From Hongsoonwoonella zoysiae (GTDB taxonomy: Bacteria; Pseudomonadota; Alphaproteobacteria; Rhizobiales; Stappiaceae): a stretch of DNA of 64,000 nt. The translations under genes and the position numbers were made by a program. The DNA is taken from assembly GCF_013266695.1 (NCBI RefSeq), contig NZ_JABRXF010000001.1:933236-997235 (forward strand), given 5' to 3'. Shown piece after piece: positions 52,132 through 61,554 of this stretch. Positions within the stretch are counted from its first letter, which is position 1, and each line of letters starts with the position of its first letter. Below the pieces are notes generated by a model. The model was given only the letters and a program-made list of their open reading frames with translations. It was not told where the DNA came from and made no database searches.

Positions 52132-53688
52132 TCATTTGGTCCAGAACTTGTCGGCCTTGCGCGTCCGGTCCCAAAGTTCTTTGGCTCGTGTCCATGCGCC
52201 CGTCGCTCTGGCCTCATGCCAGCCGATGGCAAAACCCGTTGTAAGACAAATGCTTGCGCCTTTCTGGCCCTTGGCCTGCGGCAGTCCGGTCAGCTTTTCG
52301 GCCATGGCGACATCGTTCAGGTAGCCGAACATGTCCTGCAGTGTTTTCATTTTCTCAAGAAAAGGCTTTACGGTCTTTTCCTTGTAAAGCGGCCGGAAGA
52401 ACTCGACGGTGTAGCGCAACTTCTTCAGCGCCTTGCGCATTTCGTGCCGCTCCTCGATCTTGAGTTCTTCGATCCTCCGGCCATATTCGGCGGCTATTTT
52501 CCATTGTTTATTCAAAGCCCTGGCGGCAAATTCGGGCGCGGGACCGGCAAGTGCGGCGGTCTGCTCGATCGCCTGCCGCGTCAGCCAGCCGCGACCTTCC
52601 GTATAGGCGGCGAGATCGAACAGGAAATCGTTGGTCTTGGGATCGCCAAGCATCCGCCTGACGTTTTCACGCACCTTTTCCCGTTCGTCCCCGATGTGTG
52701 AAATCAAGGGGTTCGCCTGAACCGATCCGGGCATTTCCGCCTCAAGCGGCGCGACGATTTCGTCGATCAGCACGTCGAGATCGCGCAGGTTGCCGACACC
52801 CGCCCCGATCGCCCTGGCGCGCCGGTCGAGTTCGTCGGAAGCCGCCGGATCGATGATTTTCTTGAACACATTGAATGCGCTGCGTAAGCGGCGCAGCCCG
52901 ATGCGCAGTTGATGCGGACCTTCAGGGTCTTCGGTTTCAAGCACGACGATGCGGTTGTGGGCGATCTGGTCGAAGCAGGAACGCAGGATCGCGCGGAATG
53001 CGATTTCCGCCGTATCGCCGTGCGAAATATCGATTTCTCCGGCGGTTTTCGGTTTCGGTGGGCCGCTTTTCTCGCCGGCGGCAAAAGCATATCCGCGCGT
53101 CGCCTTGCTGGATTGCGAAAAACGAACGGGCGATCCGTTCACCAGGGCCTTGGCGACATCGTACAGGGCGTCGACGGACCCGGATTTGAGCTCAAGTTCC
53201 GCTTCTGTAATCGGGCACTGCCGCTCGCCGGATACGATCTGCCCGTCGTCGAGTGCCAGTTCGATTTCCGTGCCGCCGCCGCCCTCGATCATCCTGGTGG
53301 TGCGGCGGATGACGGTTTCGAATTGCGGTATCAGCTCGCCCGCGCCAATGAGGCTGGAAAGGACGGATTTCAGCGCTTCGTCCTCTATTTTGTCCGGCTC
53401 GGGCACGGGGCCGGAAACCTGAATCTCGTATTCGTGCGGGCGCGACAACCCGCCGCTGACGGCCGTTCCGCTCTTGACGGTCTGCACCCAGTCGCGGCCC
53501 ACTTTGCGTACTCGAAGCGACCATTTCGCCCTGCGCAGGCGGCAGTCGGACGTGTCGAAGTAGATCGAACGAAGATTGCGCGTAACTGGCCGGCCGGCAC
53601 TGTATCCGGATGGTAGTTCGGCCGAACTGGCATGCTTGAACGAGGCCCGGTCAAGCTCAAGTTTCAGTTCGGTTTCAAATGTTTCCAT
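52132..53688 (-). CDS. CYTH and CHAD domain protein
   Basis: 518 residues. The N-terminal CYTH domain (METFETELKLELD, then RSIYFDTSDCRLRRAKWSLRVR and HEYEIQVSG) is the tunnel fold of triphosphatases that act on polyphosphate or triphosphates. The C-terminal CHAD domain is helical and basic (HQLRIGLRRLRSAFNVF, HEMRKALKKLRYTVEFF) and binds polyphosphate. Together they suggest polyphosphate-linked triphosphatase activity. I use the start at METFETEL. Confidence 0.9.
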   Translation of the reverse strand: METFETELKLELDRASFKHASSAELPSGYSAGRPVTRNLRSIYFDTSDCRLRRAKWSLRVRKVGRDWVQTVKSGTAVSGGLSRPHEYEIQVSGPVPEPDKIEDEALKSVLSSLIGAGELIPQFETVIRRTTRMIEGGGGTEIELALDDGQIVSGERQCPITEAELELKSGSVDALYDVAKALVNGSPVRFSQSSKATRGYAFAAGEKSGPPKPKTAGEIDISHGDTAEIAFRAILRSCFDQIAHNRIVVLETEDPEGPHQLRIGLRRLRSAFNVFKKIIDPAASDELDRRARAIGAGVGNLRDLDVLIDEIVAPLEAEMPGSVQANPLISHIGDEREKVRENVRRMLGDPKTNDFLFDLAAYTEGRGWLTRQAIEQTAALAGPAPEFAARALNKQWKIAAEYGRRIEELKIEERHEMRKALKKLRYTVEFFRPLYKEKTVKPFLEKMKTLQDMFGYLNDVAMAEKLTGLPQAKGQKGASICLTTGFAIGWHEARATGAWTRAKELWDRTRKADKFWTK

Positions 53689-53813
53689 CGTCATTCCAAA
53701 CCATCTATCCGTCACCGCTGTCACAATCCACTTCGAAAGCGCGCCCAGTGCGCCATTTTTGCCTGGTTTTTATATTTTCCGCGTCACTGCCGGGCGTTCA
53801 TAAGTTTGAACCA

Positions 53814-53925
53814 GGGCATATCCCGCAAAACCTGAAGCGGGTTTCGCGACAAGGGCATGCTCAAGATATCGATTCCGGGCCGAATTCCCGTCGCGAACGC
53901 GATCCCGGTTTCGTGGAAAGCGCTC
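53814..53925 (+). repeat. Dispersed 112-bp intergenic repeat, copy B
   Basis: Begins GGGCATATCCCGC and ends GAAAGCGCTC. It is the second copy of the element at 26509-26620 (about 84 of 112 bases equal, no gap), in the gap before tRNA-Leu. Its inverted repeats are less perfect than in copy A. Confidence 0.72.
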
Positions 53926-53984
53926 TGGAGAAAGAATATCCCGGTCTTTCCTATTTCGTTGCGATCTGCTAGATCGATTCCCGT

Positions 53985-54071
53985 GCCCCTTTGGCGGAAT
54001 TGGTAGACGCGCTGGACTCAAAATCCAGTTCCCGCGAGGGAGTTCCGGTTCGACCCCGGAAGGGGGCACCA
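53985..54071 (+). tRNA. tRNA-Leu (CAA anticodon)
   Basis: 87 nt with a long variable arm. Acceptor GCCCCTT / AGGGGGC, D arm GGCGGAATTGGTAGACGC, anticodon stem CTGGA / TCCAG with loop CTCAAAA (CAA), T arm CCGGTTCGACCCCGG, discriminator A and an encoded CCA. It reads UUG leucine codons. Confidence 0.96.
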
Positions 54072-54345
54072 ATCCGTTCCTTCCATGCTTGGTCTCCATC
54101 ATACCCTCCCGCGCCCGCGCCGGGGATATCCGCTGCCGGATCGCGCATTCGTGCCGTTGACGCACGTCTTCGTGAGTAGCGCAAAGTGTTGTTGCCGTTC
54201 CGTCGGCTTCGTTGTTACGCATGGGACAAGCAAGATCACCGCGCCCTCTGGTGAAAACCTTCAAGTATATATCGGTTTTCGATCCTGGCATTCGGTGAAT
54301 CTGCTTATTCTCTGCCAGATGAAGACCCTTTAAAGAGGTAAAACA

Positions 54346-54837
54346 GTGATCGGAATGTGCAGGAGTTTTTTTGCCGGCCTGATAATCGCGGCATTCGGTA
54401 TGGCCGCCTCGCCGGCTTTCGCGGATGAAGTGCTTTACGGCGAAACCCTCGTCAACACGCTTTATTCGGACGGCAACATCGCGATCCGCGGTTACGATAC
54501 GGTCGCCTACCACAAGCAGGGCAAGCCGGTTAAAGGCGATGAGCGCTACAGCCATGACTACCTTGGTGCCAAATGGCTTTTCTCCAGCGCTGAAAACCGG
54601 GACCTTTTTGCCGCGAATCCCGAGAAATTCGCACCGGCCTACGGCGGTTATTGCGCGTTCGGTGCGGGCAACGGCTATCTGGTGAAGACCGAGCCGGAAG
54701 CATTCTCGATCGTCGACGGGAAGCTCTATCTCAATTACAACGTCGACGTTTCGAAGAAATTCAAGGCGGATCTTCAAAACCGTATCGCGCTTGCGGAGAA
54801 GAAGTGGCCCGACCTGAAAGCCGGCCTGTCGGAGTAA
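54346..54837 (+). CDS. Secreted YHS-domain protein
   Basis: 163 residues with a signal peptide (FFAGLIIAAFGMAASPAFA) and a YHS-type domain: IAIRGYDTVAYHKQGKPVKG, KWLFSSAENRDLFAANPEKFAPAYGGYCAFG. YHS domains are often linked to metals, but the protein's role is unknown. The start is a GTG at 54346 with AAAGAGGT before it; the ATG at 54355 is possible. Independent unit after tRNA-Leu. Confidence 0.82.
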   Translation: MIGMCRSFFAGLIIAAFGMAASPAFADEVLYGETLVNTLYSDGNIAIRGYDTVAYHKQGKPVKGDERYSHDYLGAKWLFSSAENRDLFAANPEKFAPAYGGYCAFGAGNGYLVKTEPEAFSIVDGKLYLNYNVDVSKKFKADLQNRIALAEKKWPDLKAGLSE

Positions 54838-54971
54838 TTCCGAGCGAAAATCGCGAAACTGTCGCCGGGAAGGAGCATCTTCCCGGCTGGCACCCGACGT
54901 CGCGCGGACTCAAACCCACCGCGCGGAATCAAATCGCATTCAGTGCTGCTCAGGCGGGTTGCCGGCGTGTT

Positions 54972-55466
54972 TTATTTGGTGCCCGGCAGCTTCGTGACAT
55001 GCATGTTGGCGATCTTCCATCCTTCGTCGGTTTTGATCCGGGTTATCGAATAGCGGATGTATGTCGCGACCGTACCGGCCTCGGGGCGGCTCATGTACAT
55101 TTCCATGTAGCCCGTTTCGACCGAAGCATCGCCGTAAAACCTCACCGCAGGCTGGCGGAAAATCAGATTGCGCTGCGGCCAGGCGGCGAAATAGCGCTGC
55201 CAGAGATCGGCAATTGCGTCACGCCCCTCAAGCCAGAACGGCTGCAGGGTTCCCGCAAATGTGGCGTCGTCGTCATATGCCGCCACTATGCCGTCGACGT
55301 CGCCGGCCACATAGCTGGAAACGAAGGCTGTTCGGGTATCCACGATTGCGACGATTTCCTTGGCAAGCTCTTCACTGAGCGTCTGAGTTTGCGCAGATGC
55401 CGGTTGGGCATAAGCAAGACAAAAACACATAGCCAGTAAATTTACCATGCGAGGAAACGAGAACAT
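54972..55466 (-). CDS. Secreted SnoaL-like / DUF4440 protein
   Basis: 164 residues. A signal peptide (MFSFPRMVNLLAMCFCLAYAQPASA) is followed by an NTF2-like fold (AFVSSYVAGDVDGIVAAYDDDATFAG; EGWKIANMHVTKLPG). Such proteins can be enzymes or binding proteins; nothing here shows the substrate. It is convergent with the YHS gene and divergent from the large regulator at 55587. Confidence 0.75.
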   Translation of the reverse strand: MFSFPRMVNLLAMCFCLAYAQPASAQTQTLSEELAKEIVAIVDTRTAFVSSYVAGDVDGIVAAYDDDATFAGTLQPFWLEGRDAIADLWQRYFAAWPQRNLIFRQPAVRFYGDASVETGYMEMYMSRPEAGTVATYIRYSITRIKTDEGWKIANMHVTKLPGTK

Positions 55467-55586
55467 TGACTTTCCTCCGACTATTTAAACTGCTGAATTT
55501 CATGCTAAGATTACAATAAATGGTATTATGAAACGTACATTCCCGTCAATGATCAGAAAATTCCGGGAACTGCCGCAGGTGAAACC

Positions 55587-58500
55587 ATGCGTTGTAATGC
55601 GTGCAGGTCGGAAAATCCGGATACGGGGCGGTTCTGCAGCAATTGCGGAGCGCCGCTCTTGCGCATTTGTCCCGCGTGTGGCGCGCGCTGCGCAGCGGAT
55701 GCGAAATTCTGTTCCGATTGCGGAGTCGAACTTGGTCATAAAGCCCAGCCCGGAGTTGTATCCTGGCGTAATCTCCGCAAGGGATCGCTCGCCGAGGAGC
55801 GCAAGATCGTCAGCATCCTGTTCGCCGATCTGAGCGGCTCCTTCCGGCTGCTCGAAAGAGACCCGGAAAAGGCGAAGGAACTGCTTGTTGGCGTGCTGGA
55901 CCGGCTGACGAGCTCTGTCCGCAAATTCGAAGGCACGGTCGTTCAGGCGATGGGCGACGGCATAATGGCCATTTTCGGCGCGCCGCTCGCCTATGAGGAC
56001 CATGCGCTTCGTGCGTGTCACGCCGCCCTCGCCATTCAGAAAGAGTTCGCTCGCAAGCCCGGGAAGGGGGCGCGCTCGCTTTCGGTTCGCGTCGGCATCA
56101 ATTCCGGCGAGGTTGTGGTGAGCGAGCGGGGAGAGGGGCTTGATCTGCAATATGCCGCCTTCGGGCGCACGGCCCATCTCGCCGCGAGGATGGAGGAGAT
56201 GGCGTCCCCCGGCACGGTCCTCGTTTCGGAAAATACATGGCGCCTCGTGCGCGACCGGGCGCAGGCGACCTCGAAAGGTAAAGTCGAGGTCCGCGGCCTC
56301 GAAGATCCGGTGGAGATCTACGAGCTATTGTCGGTCGACAGCTCGGCGGGGCGGACGTCCTTGCAGGGGCCCGCGGTTGCCTTCGTCGGCCGCGAAGCGG
56401 AACTGGGCATTCTGAATCACGCGGCGTCGCAGGCGGCTTCGGGGGAAGGCCGCGTGGTTTCGATCGTAGGCGAGCCGGGGGTCGGCAAGTCGCGTCTTAT
56501 CGGCGAATTCCTGCGTATGCGGGCCCCTGGCGAATGGGTGACGATGAAGGTCTGTGGCATTTCCCACAACAAGCCGGCGCCCTATGCCGGGGTGAAGGAA
56601 ATCCTGGACCGGATCTTCGGTTTCGAACACGAGAAATTTCGAGAGACGGACAACTACGAGCGGCACATCCGGGAGAAAGTGACCCAAAAGCTGCAGCAAT
56701 ATGATCTTGCGACTGACAAGTTCACGAATACACTTCTGGCGCTTTACAACGTCAAGCAAGGTGCGGGCTGGGAGGCGCTGACGGCCGATCAGAGACAGCG
56801 GCGTCTGGCGCATATCCTCTATTCGCTTCTCGGCAAGGTCAGCCGATCGGCTGCGGCGGTCATCGTGATCGACGACCTTCAATGGATCGACGCCGACAGC
56901 CAGGCGATCGTCGGAGAAACGATCAGGTTCATCTTCGACCTCCGCGTTCTGATTATCCTGGGCTATCGCCCGGAATATTCCCACGGCTGGCATGGCAATC
57001 TGCATTATTTTCAGATCCCGCTCGACTGCCTGAAAGGCGGATCGGCCGATGAATTCCTGGATGCGCTGCTGGGTCGGGAAGCGGCGCTGAAGGATCTGCG
57101 CAATTCCCTCATCGAACGGACGGGCGGCAATCCGTTCTTCCTGGAAGAAAGCGTAAGGTCGCTCGTTGAAGAGGGATATCTTTCTTCGGAAAACGGCAAA
57201 TTCGAGCTCAGTCGGCAAATAGGCGAACAGACCATTCCGCCACGCGTTCAGGATGTGATCGCGATGCGCATCGACCGTCTGCCGGCCGTTGAAAAACGGC
57301 TTTTGCAGGATGCGGCGGCCTTCGGCTACGAATTCGAGAGCGACCTTCTCGCGAGGATCGCCGACCTGGACGACGAGTCCATCTGGCCGATCCTGGAACA
57401 TCTGATCGAGATGCACTTTCTGATGATCGAAGCGCAGACCGAACGAACGCTTCTGAAGTTTAAGCATCCACTGACCCATGATGTCGCCTATCACACCATG
57501 GTGCAGGGAGACCGCAGGAAGATACATGCAAAGATCCTGGCGGCACTGGAAGAGCTTTATCGGGATAAAAGCGATACGGTCCTCAACAAGCTTGCCTTTC
57601 ACGCGGAGCACGCGGCCGATCTGGTCAAGGCCAGGGACTATCTTCGGGCCGCCGGGCGGCGGGCCATGGCAAGTTCCGCCTGCCAACAGGCGTCCAGATG
57701 CTTCGAGGACTGCCTGTCGGTGATCAACCGGATGCCGGACAAGCAGGCCGTGATGGAGGATGCGATCGATGTCAGGCTGGATCTGCGCAACGCCCTGATG
57801 CCGCTGGGCCGACATGATGAGATCCTGCCGCACCTGAGCGAAGCCCTAGCGCTCGCCACCACGCTCGGCGACCGTTCGAGGATCGCCAGAACCCATTCCT
57901 ATCTTTCGCATTATCACTGGCTCGTCGCCGAGTGGGAAGATGCCATCCGCGAGGGCCGGCAGGCATTGGATATCGCAGGAAACCTCAATGATTTCGGTCT
58001 GATGGTGACCACACGCTTCACGCTCGGCATCTCGAACTACTCGACCGGCAAATTCAAGACCGCCGCCGACTATCTGAGCGCGAACGTGAAGGACCTCGAA
58101 GGCCGGGAGGTCGGCAACAGGTTCGGGATGTTCGCACTGCCGTCGGTCGTCTCACGCTGCTATCTCGCCCTTTGCTTCGCCGAGCAGGGCCTATTCAAGG
58201 ATGCCCAGGCGCCGGTGAACGAAGCGATCGCCATCGCGAGGCAGTACGGGCGGCCGTTCGACGTGATCCAGGGGTACCTGGCGCTCGGCCACGTCGACCA
58301 TATTCGCGGAAAAGCGAAGCCGTCCTTGCCATTTCTGGAGGAGTCGCTTGCGCTTTGCGAGGAAGTCGACATCCAGATCCTCGTTCCGCGCGTGACCGCC
58401 TCTCTGGCTTATGCCTATAGCCTTGAAGGCAGGTTCGAGGAGGCCGAAAAGCTCGCCGAACGAGCGCTTCGGCAGGCCGAATCCATGCATTTGACCGCGA

Positions 58501-58865
58501 TGCGTTCCTTTTGCCTGCGCTGGATCGGCGAAGTCGAGCTGAACGCGGGGCGGACTTCCAAGGCCTGCGATATCGCCGAGCGGCTATACCGCCATTGCAG
58601 CGCGACGGGCGAAGTTTCCCATGGAGCGTGGGCGAGATACCTGCTGGGTGCGTCCATGGCGGTGGAGGATTGCCGGGAAGATGCGATCTCGCATCTGCGC
58701 GCGGCAAAGGATGCGGCGGAAGCTCTGGGCATGCGGCCGCTCTATGCGCTTTGCCTCAAAAAACTGGGGAACCTGCTCAAGATGGAAGGAAAAGGGGCGG
58801 AAGCCGCAAGCGCCCTGCAAGAAGGCGAAACCCTTTTGCATGACATGGGCATGGAGCGCGGTTGA
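55587..58865 (+). CDS. Zinc-ribbon, cyclase-like, STAND-type ATPase, TPR regulator
   Basis: 1092 residues. Two zinc ribbons (C3, C6, C17, C20; C28, C31, C42, C45) precede a class III cyclase-like domain (about 70-255). Metal aspartates D81 and D124 remain, but the adenine/ribose residues are replaced: Q120 for Lys, A190 for Asp and H197 for Asn. A P-loop ATPase follows (GEPGVGKS, near residue 300; VIVIDDLQWIDADS as Walker B), then many TPR-like helices to the C-terminus. This large cytosolic class is widespread in rhizobia, with unknown signal. It may be a sensor with little or changed cyclase activity. Confidence 0.85.
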   Translation: MRCNACRSENPDTGRFCSNCGAPLLRICPACGARCAADAKFCSDCGVELGHKAQPGVVSWRNLRKGSLAEERKIVSILFADLSGSFRLLERDPEKAKELLVGVLDRLTSSVRKFEGTVVQAMGDGIMAIFGAPLAYEDHALRACHAALAIQKEFARKPGKGARSLSVRVGINSGEVVVSERGEGLDLQYAAFGRTAHLAARMEEMASPGTVLVSENTWRLVRDRAQATSKGKVEVRGLEDPVEIYELLSVDSSAGRTSLQGPAVAFVGREAELGILNHAASQAASGEGRVVSIVGEPGVGKSRLIGEFLRMRAPGEWVTMKVCGISHNKPAPYAGVKEILDRIFGFEHEKFRETDNYERHIREKVTQKLQQYDLATDKFTNTLLALYNVKQGAGWEALTADQRQRRLAHILYSLLGKVSRSAAAVIVIDDLQWIDADSQAIVGETIRFIFDLRVLIILGYRPEYSHGWHGNLHYFQIPLDCLKGGSADEFLDALLGREAALKDLRNSLIERTGGNPFFLEESVRSLVEEGYLSSENGKFELSRQIGEQTIPPRVQDVIAMRIDRLPAVEKRLLQDAAAFGYEFESDLLARIADLDDESIWPILEHLIEMHFLMIEAQTERTLLKFKHPLTHDVAYHTMVQGDRRKIHAKILAALEELYRDKSDTVLNKLAFHAEHAADLVKARDYLRAAGRRAMASSACQQASRCFEDCLSVINRMPDKQAVMEDAIDVRLDLRNALMPLGRHDEILPHLSEALALATTLGDRSRIARTHSYLSHYHWLVAEWEDAIREGRQALDIAGNLNDFGLMVTTRFTLGISNYSTGKFKTAADYLSANVKDLEGREVGNRFGMFALPSVVSRCYLALCFAEQGLFKDAQAPVNEAIAIARQYGRPFDVIQGYLALGHVDHIRGKAKPSLPFLEESLALCEEVDIQILVPRVTASLAYAYSLEGRFEEAEKLAERALRQAESMHLTAMRSFCLRWIGEVELNAGRTSKACDIAERLYRHCSATGEVSHGAWARYLLGASMAVEDCREDAISHLRAAKDAAEALGMRPLYALCLKKLGNLLKMEGKGAEAASALQEGETLLHDMGMERG

Positions 58866-58921
58866 TCCGGCCTGCCTGGGTCATGCACCCGGCTCATCCC
58901 CGCGCGTTCTGCGGCAGGCGT

Positions 58922-59341
58922 TCAATCCGCACTTGCTTCTATCGCCTCCATGTCCTCGTCCGACAGGCCGAAATGATGGCCGATTTCGTGGATCAGGACA
59001 TGTGCGATCACCTCAGCGAGGGTGTCGTCATGCTCGGCCCAATAGTCCAGGATAGGGCGGCGGTAGAGCCAGACGCGGTTCGGCATCTGTCCGGTGAAGC
59101 TGTTTGCCCCGCCATGCGCCAGCCCCACGCCCTCGAACAGGCCAAGGAGGCCGAACGGGTCTTCGATGTCGAGGCTTTCCAAAACGTCGTCTTCCGCGAA
59201 ATCGGAAACGGTGATCTGAATATCGCCGCAGAGCTCGCGGAATTCTTCCGGCAGGCCATTGAACGCCGCCTCGGCGATTTCAGCGAAATCGTCCACCGAA
59301 GGCGCGGTTTTCTCCGCCCAGGACCGTGCTGCGTCTTTCAT
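58922..59341 (-). CDS. Minimal zincin metallopeptidase family protein
   Basis: 139 residues with the HExxHxxGxxD pattern: H118, E119, H122 and D128 in HEIGHHFGLSD. This is the PF06262-type small zincin, usually cytosolic and of unknown substrate. It shares a strand with the small membrane protein (4-bp gap), so the two are one unit. Confidence 0.88.
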   Translation of the reverse strand: MKDAARSWAEKTAPSVDDFAEIAEAAFNGLPEEFRELCGDIQITVSDFAEDDVLESLDIEDPFGLLGLFEGVGLAHGGANSFTGQMPNRVWLYRRPILDYWAEHDDTLAEVIAHVLIHEIGHHFGLSDEDMEAIEASAD

Positions 59342-59344
59342 CTT

Positions 59345-59599
59345 TCACAGATAGGTGACGGCGAGATAAATCACGAGGCCTATCGCGAATATCAGGCCCG
59401 CCAATCTGCCGATACGCGAGCCCCAAACCTCGATCGGGTCGTCCTCTTCCTTGTCCTGGGCGGCGAAATGATCCCGCACGCGGTTGGCGGTGCGCGCAAG
59501 CGCCGACTGGCCTATCGTGTCGCTGTCGCGGTGAACCGCCTCAAGCGCGCGCTTGGCCTCTTCCACCTTTTGCCGATGGCGTTCGTCGCGGCTGGTCAT
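59345..59599 (-). CDS. Small protein with C-terminal membrane segment
   Basis: 84 residues. A charged helical N-terminal part (KVEEAKRALEAVHRDSD) and one C-terminal membrane segment (LAGLIFAIGLVIYLAVTYL). No domain recognised. It lies between dsbB and the zincin gene, with short spacings. Confidence 0.7.
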   Translation of the reverse strand: MTSRDERHRQKVEEAKRALEAVHRDSDTIGQSALARTANRVRDHFAAQDKEEDDPIEVWGSRIGRLAGLIFAIGLVIYLAVTYL

Positions 59600-59624
59600 C
59601 GCAATAGCGCCCCTTTAACGGATT

Positions 59625-60137
59625 TCAGGCTTTCGCCCGACGGTGCGCCACAAGCGAGATAATGGCAAGCACTGCGACCGCGCCGGATGCGACCGCGTTC
59701 CACCCCGCGAAGGAAAGGCCCAGCATCCGCCAGCTCGCTTCGGTGCAGCTGACGACGCGGGTGTTCGAAAGCGCGGTCAGAAGGTCGCCGGCGGAGGTGG
59801 GCGCCGCCGTGCCGCCGCCACAGTCGCTGGGCCCGAGCCAGAAGCCCCATTCGGCCCCAGCCTGGTAGATGCCGAGGCCGCTGCCATAGGCGAAGACGCC
59901 GGCAACGACCAGAAGAAGCAGGCTGCTCAACGCCGCCGCATTGTTTCGCAAGATCAGGCCAAGTGCCAGAAGCGCCACCGGCAGGCCGACGTAATACGGC
60001 ACCCGCTGTTCCAGACATAGCCTGCAGGGCACGTAACCGCCGATGAGCTCGAACCCCCAGGCGGCGGCGATGGTCGCGGAGCCGGCGAGGATCAGAAGGA
60101 CAAGAGAGGACAATCTCAACGTTTGCGGCGAGGTCAT
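59625..60137 (-). CDS. dsbB: Disulfide bond formation protein DsbB
   Basis: 170 residues, four membrane segments. Active pair C38/C41 in VPCRLC and the second pair C106 and C131. It reoxidises DsbA using quinone. I start at MTSPQTL; the long frame overlaps yqaA. 13 bp after the yqaA-like stop. Confidence 0.9.
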   Translation of the reverse strand: MTSPQTLRLSSLVLLILAGSATIAAAWGFELIGGYVPCRLCLEQRVPYYVGLPVALLALGLILRNNAAALSSLLLLVVAGVFAYGSGLGIYQAGAEWGFWLGPSDCGGGTAAPTSAGDLLTALSNTRVVSCTEASWRMLGLSFAGWNAVASGAVAVLAIISLVAHRRAKA

Positions 60138-60150
60138 GCAGTTCGATCCA

Positions 60151-60729
60151 TTAAAGATATTTGATCGCCACGAAGCCGCCGACAAGGGCGATGACGAAGA
60201 GCGTGAACACCAGTGCGAGCCGCTTTTCGATGAAATCGCGGATCGGGGGTCCGAACAGATAGAGAAGCCCCGACACCGCAAAAAAACGGATGCCGCGCGA
60301 AAGAATGCTCGCCACGATAAAGACGGGCAGGTTCAGCGCTGTGGCCCCGCTGGCGATGGTAATCACCTTGTAGGGAAAGGGTGTCAGGCCGGCGATGAAG
60401 ACGATCCACGAGCCGTAGGCGTTGAAGTCTTCGCGAAAGTGCTCGAACTTGTCGAGGTAGCCATAGAATTCCAGTATCGGCTGGGCCAACTGGATGAAGA
60501 GAAACGCGCCGATCAGATAGCCGAACATTCCGCCGACGACGGAGGTCACCGTGCAGATCGTGGCATAGGCGAAGGCCCGTTCGCGCCGGGCGATCACCAT
60601 CGGAATCAGCAGGATATCCGGTGGGATGGGAAAGAAGGAGCTTTCCGCAAAGGACACCGTGCCAAGTGCCGCGGGTGCACGCGGGCCGGAGGCGAGTGAC
60701 ATGGTCCAGTCGTAGAGGCGGCGCAACAT
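60151..60729 (-). CDS. YqaA family (VTT-domain) membrane protein
   Basis: 192 residues, several membrane segments, with the VTT/DedA-like core FAESSFFPIPPDILLIPMVIARRERAF and FIAGLTPFPYKVITIASGA. A likely membrane transporter or lipid-handling protein. Upstream of dsbB on the same strand. Confidence 0.87.
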   Translation of the reverse strand: MLRRLYDWTMSLASGPRAPAALGTVSFAESSFFPIPPDILLIPMVIARRERAFAYATICTVTSVVGGMFGYLIGAFLFIQLAQPILEFYGYLDKFEHFREDFNAYGSWIVFIAGLTPFPYKVITIASGATALNLPVFIVASILSRGIRFFAVSGLLYLFGPPIRDFIEKRLALVFTLFVIALVGGFVAIKYL

Positions 60730-60781
60730 GGGCGTTGAATAGCCCGAGGCGTCCCCGTTGTCACGCGTGATTCGCGATGTC

Positions 60782-61267
60782 TCAGAGATAGCCGATCGCC
60801 CGCCCGCAGCCGATCACCGCGATCCAGATCGTGGCGGACATGAACCCGGCCCAGCGAAAGCGCGAGATCGTACCGCGCGAATCCACCTGAGCCAGCAGGC
60901 GCCACGCCGGCACGATCCTGAGCGCAAGCGCATTGAGGATGCCGATGGCGATCAACGCGAGTTTCGCCTGCATGACCGGCATGGCGAGATATTCCGACGC
61001 CTTCACCGAGATCATCAGGACGCCGGTCGAAACCGCGACAAGCAGCCCAAACGCGGACACTGGCACCAGAATTCGCTTCAACTCGGCAAGGGGGATCGAC
61101 CGCCAAAGCCCCATGAGCCTCAGATCGAGCGGCAGGATCGCGCCGAAGAGAAGCGCGATCCCGAGGATATGCGCGAAATTTACGAACGGATAAAGCCACG
61201 GCTCGCTCTTCATGAGGAGGGCGGCCTGGGAGGTTTGCAGCGCGTCTGCGAGAGTGGAAAGGTCCAA
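60782..61267 (-). CDS. DUF6644-like integral membrane protein
   Basis: 161 residues, four membrane segments (for example WLYPFVNFAHILGIALLFGAILPLDLRL). The start is probably TTG at 61267, keeping the family-like LADALQTSQAALLMKSEPW; the next ATG is 18 codons in. Proteins of this kind often follow DUF6152. Upstream of it the MITE-like element separates it from the DUF6152 gene, so their former operon may be broken. Confidence 0.7.
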   Translation of the reverse strand: MDLSTLADALQTSQAALLMKSEPWLYPFVNFAHILGIALLFGAILPLDLRLMGLWRSIPLAELKRILVPVSAFGLLVAVSTGVLMISVKASEYLAMPVMQAKLALIAIGILNALALRIVPAWRLLAQVDSRGTISRFRWAGFMSATIWIAVIGCGRAIGYL

Positions 61268-61288
61268 GGGAATCAGCCGGATCGATTA

Positions 61289-61554
61289 GGGTCTATTGAG
61301 AATCAGGATTTGGAGCGTGGTATGAGCGAAAATCGTTCAGCTTCAGGATCGGGACCGCCGGAAGGGCCGCCCCTTTCAAGGTTCCGCGACGCCAAGATGA
61401 GCGATTTTCGCCATATCCCTTCGGGACGCGGTGGATTTTGGCTCTGAATGCGTTGAAGCGCCCTTGTGGTGGAATGCATCACGGCGTTCTCTTCGCCTTT
61501 TCAGATCCGAAATCCATCACGCGCCACGCCCGAAACCTGATTTTCAATAGACCC
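61289..61554. mobile_element. MITE-like element, 266 bp
   Basis: GGGTCTATTGA at the left end and TCAATAGACCC at the right end form terminal inverted repeats of about 32 bp (one gap and three or four mismatches). TA flanks both sides (61287-61288 and 61555-61556). There is no transposase frame. An internal pair GCGAAAATCG / CGATTTTCGC adds secondary structure. The TA flanks suggest a TA-target (IS630-type) or IS5-type mobiliser. Confidence 0.82.
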
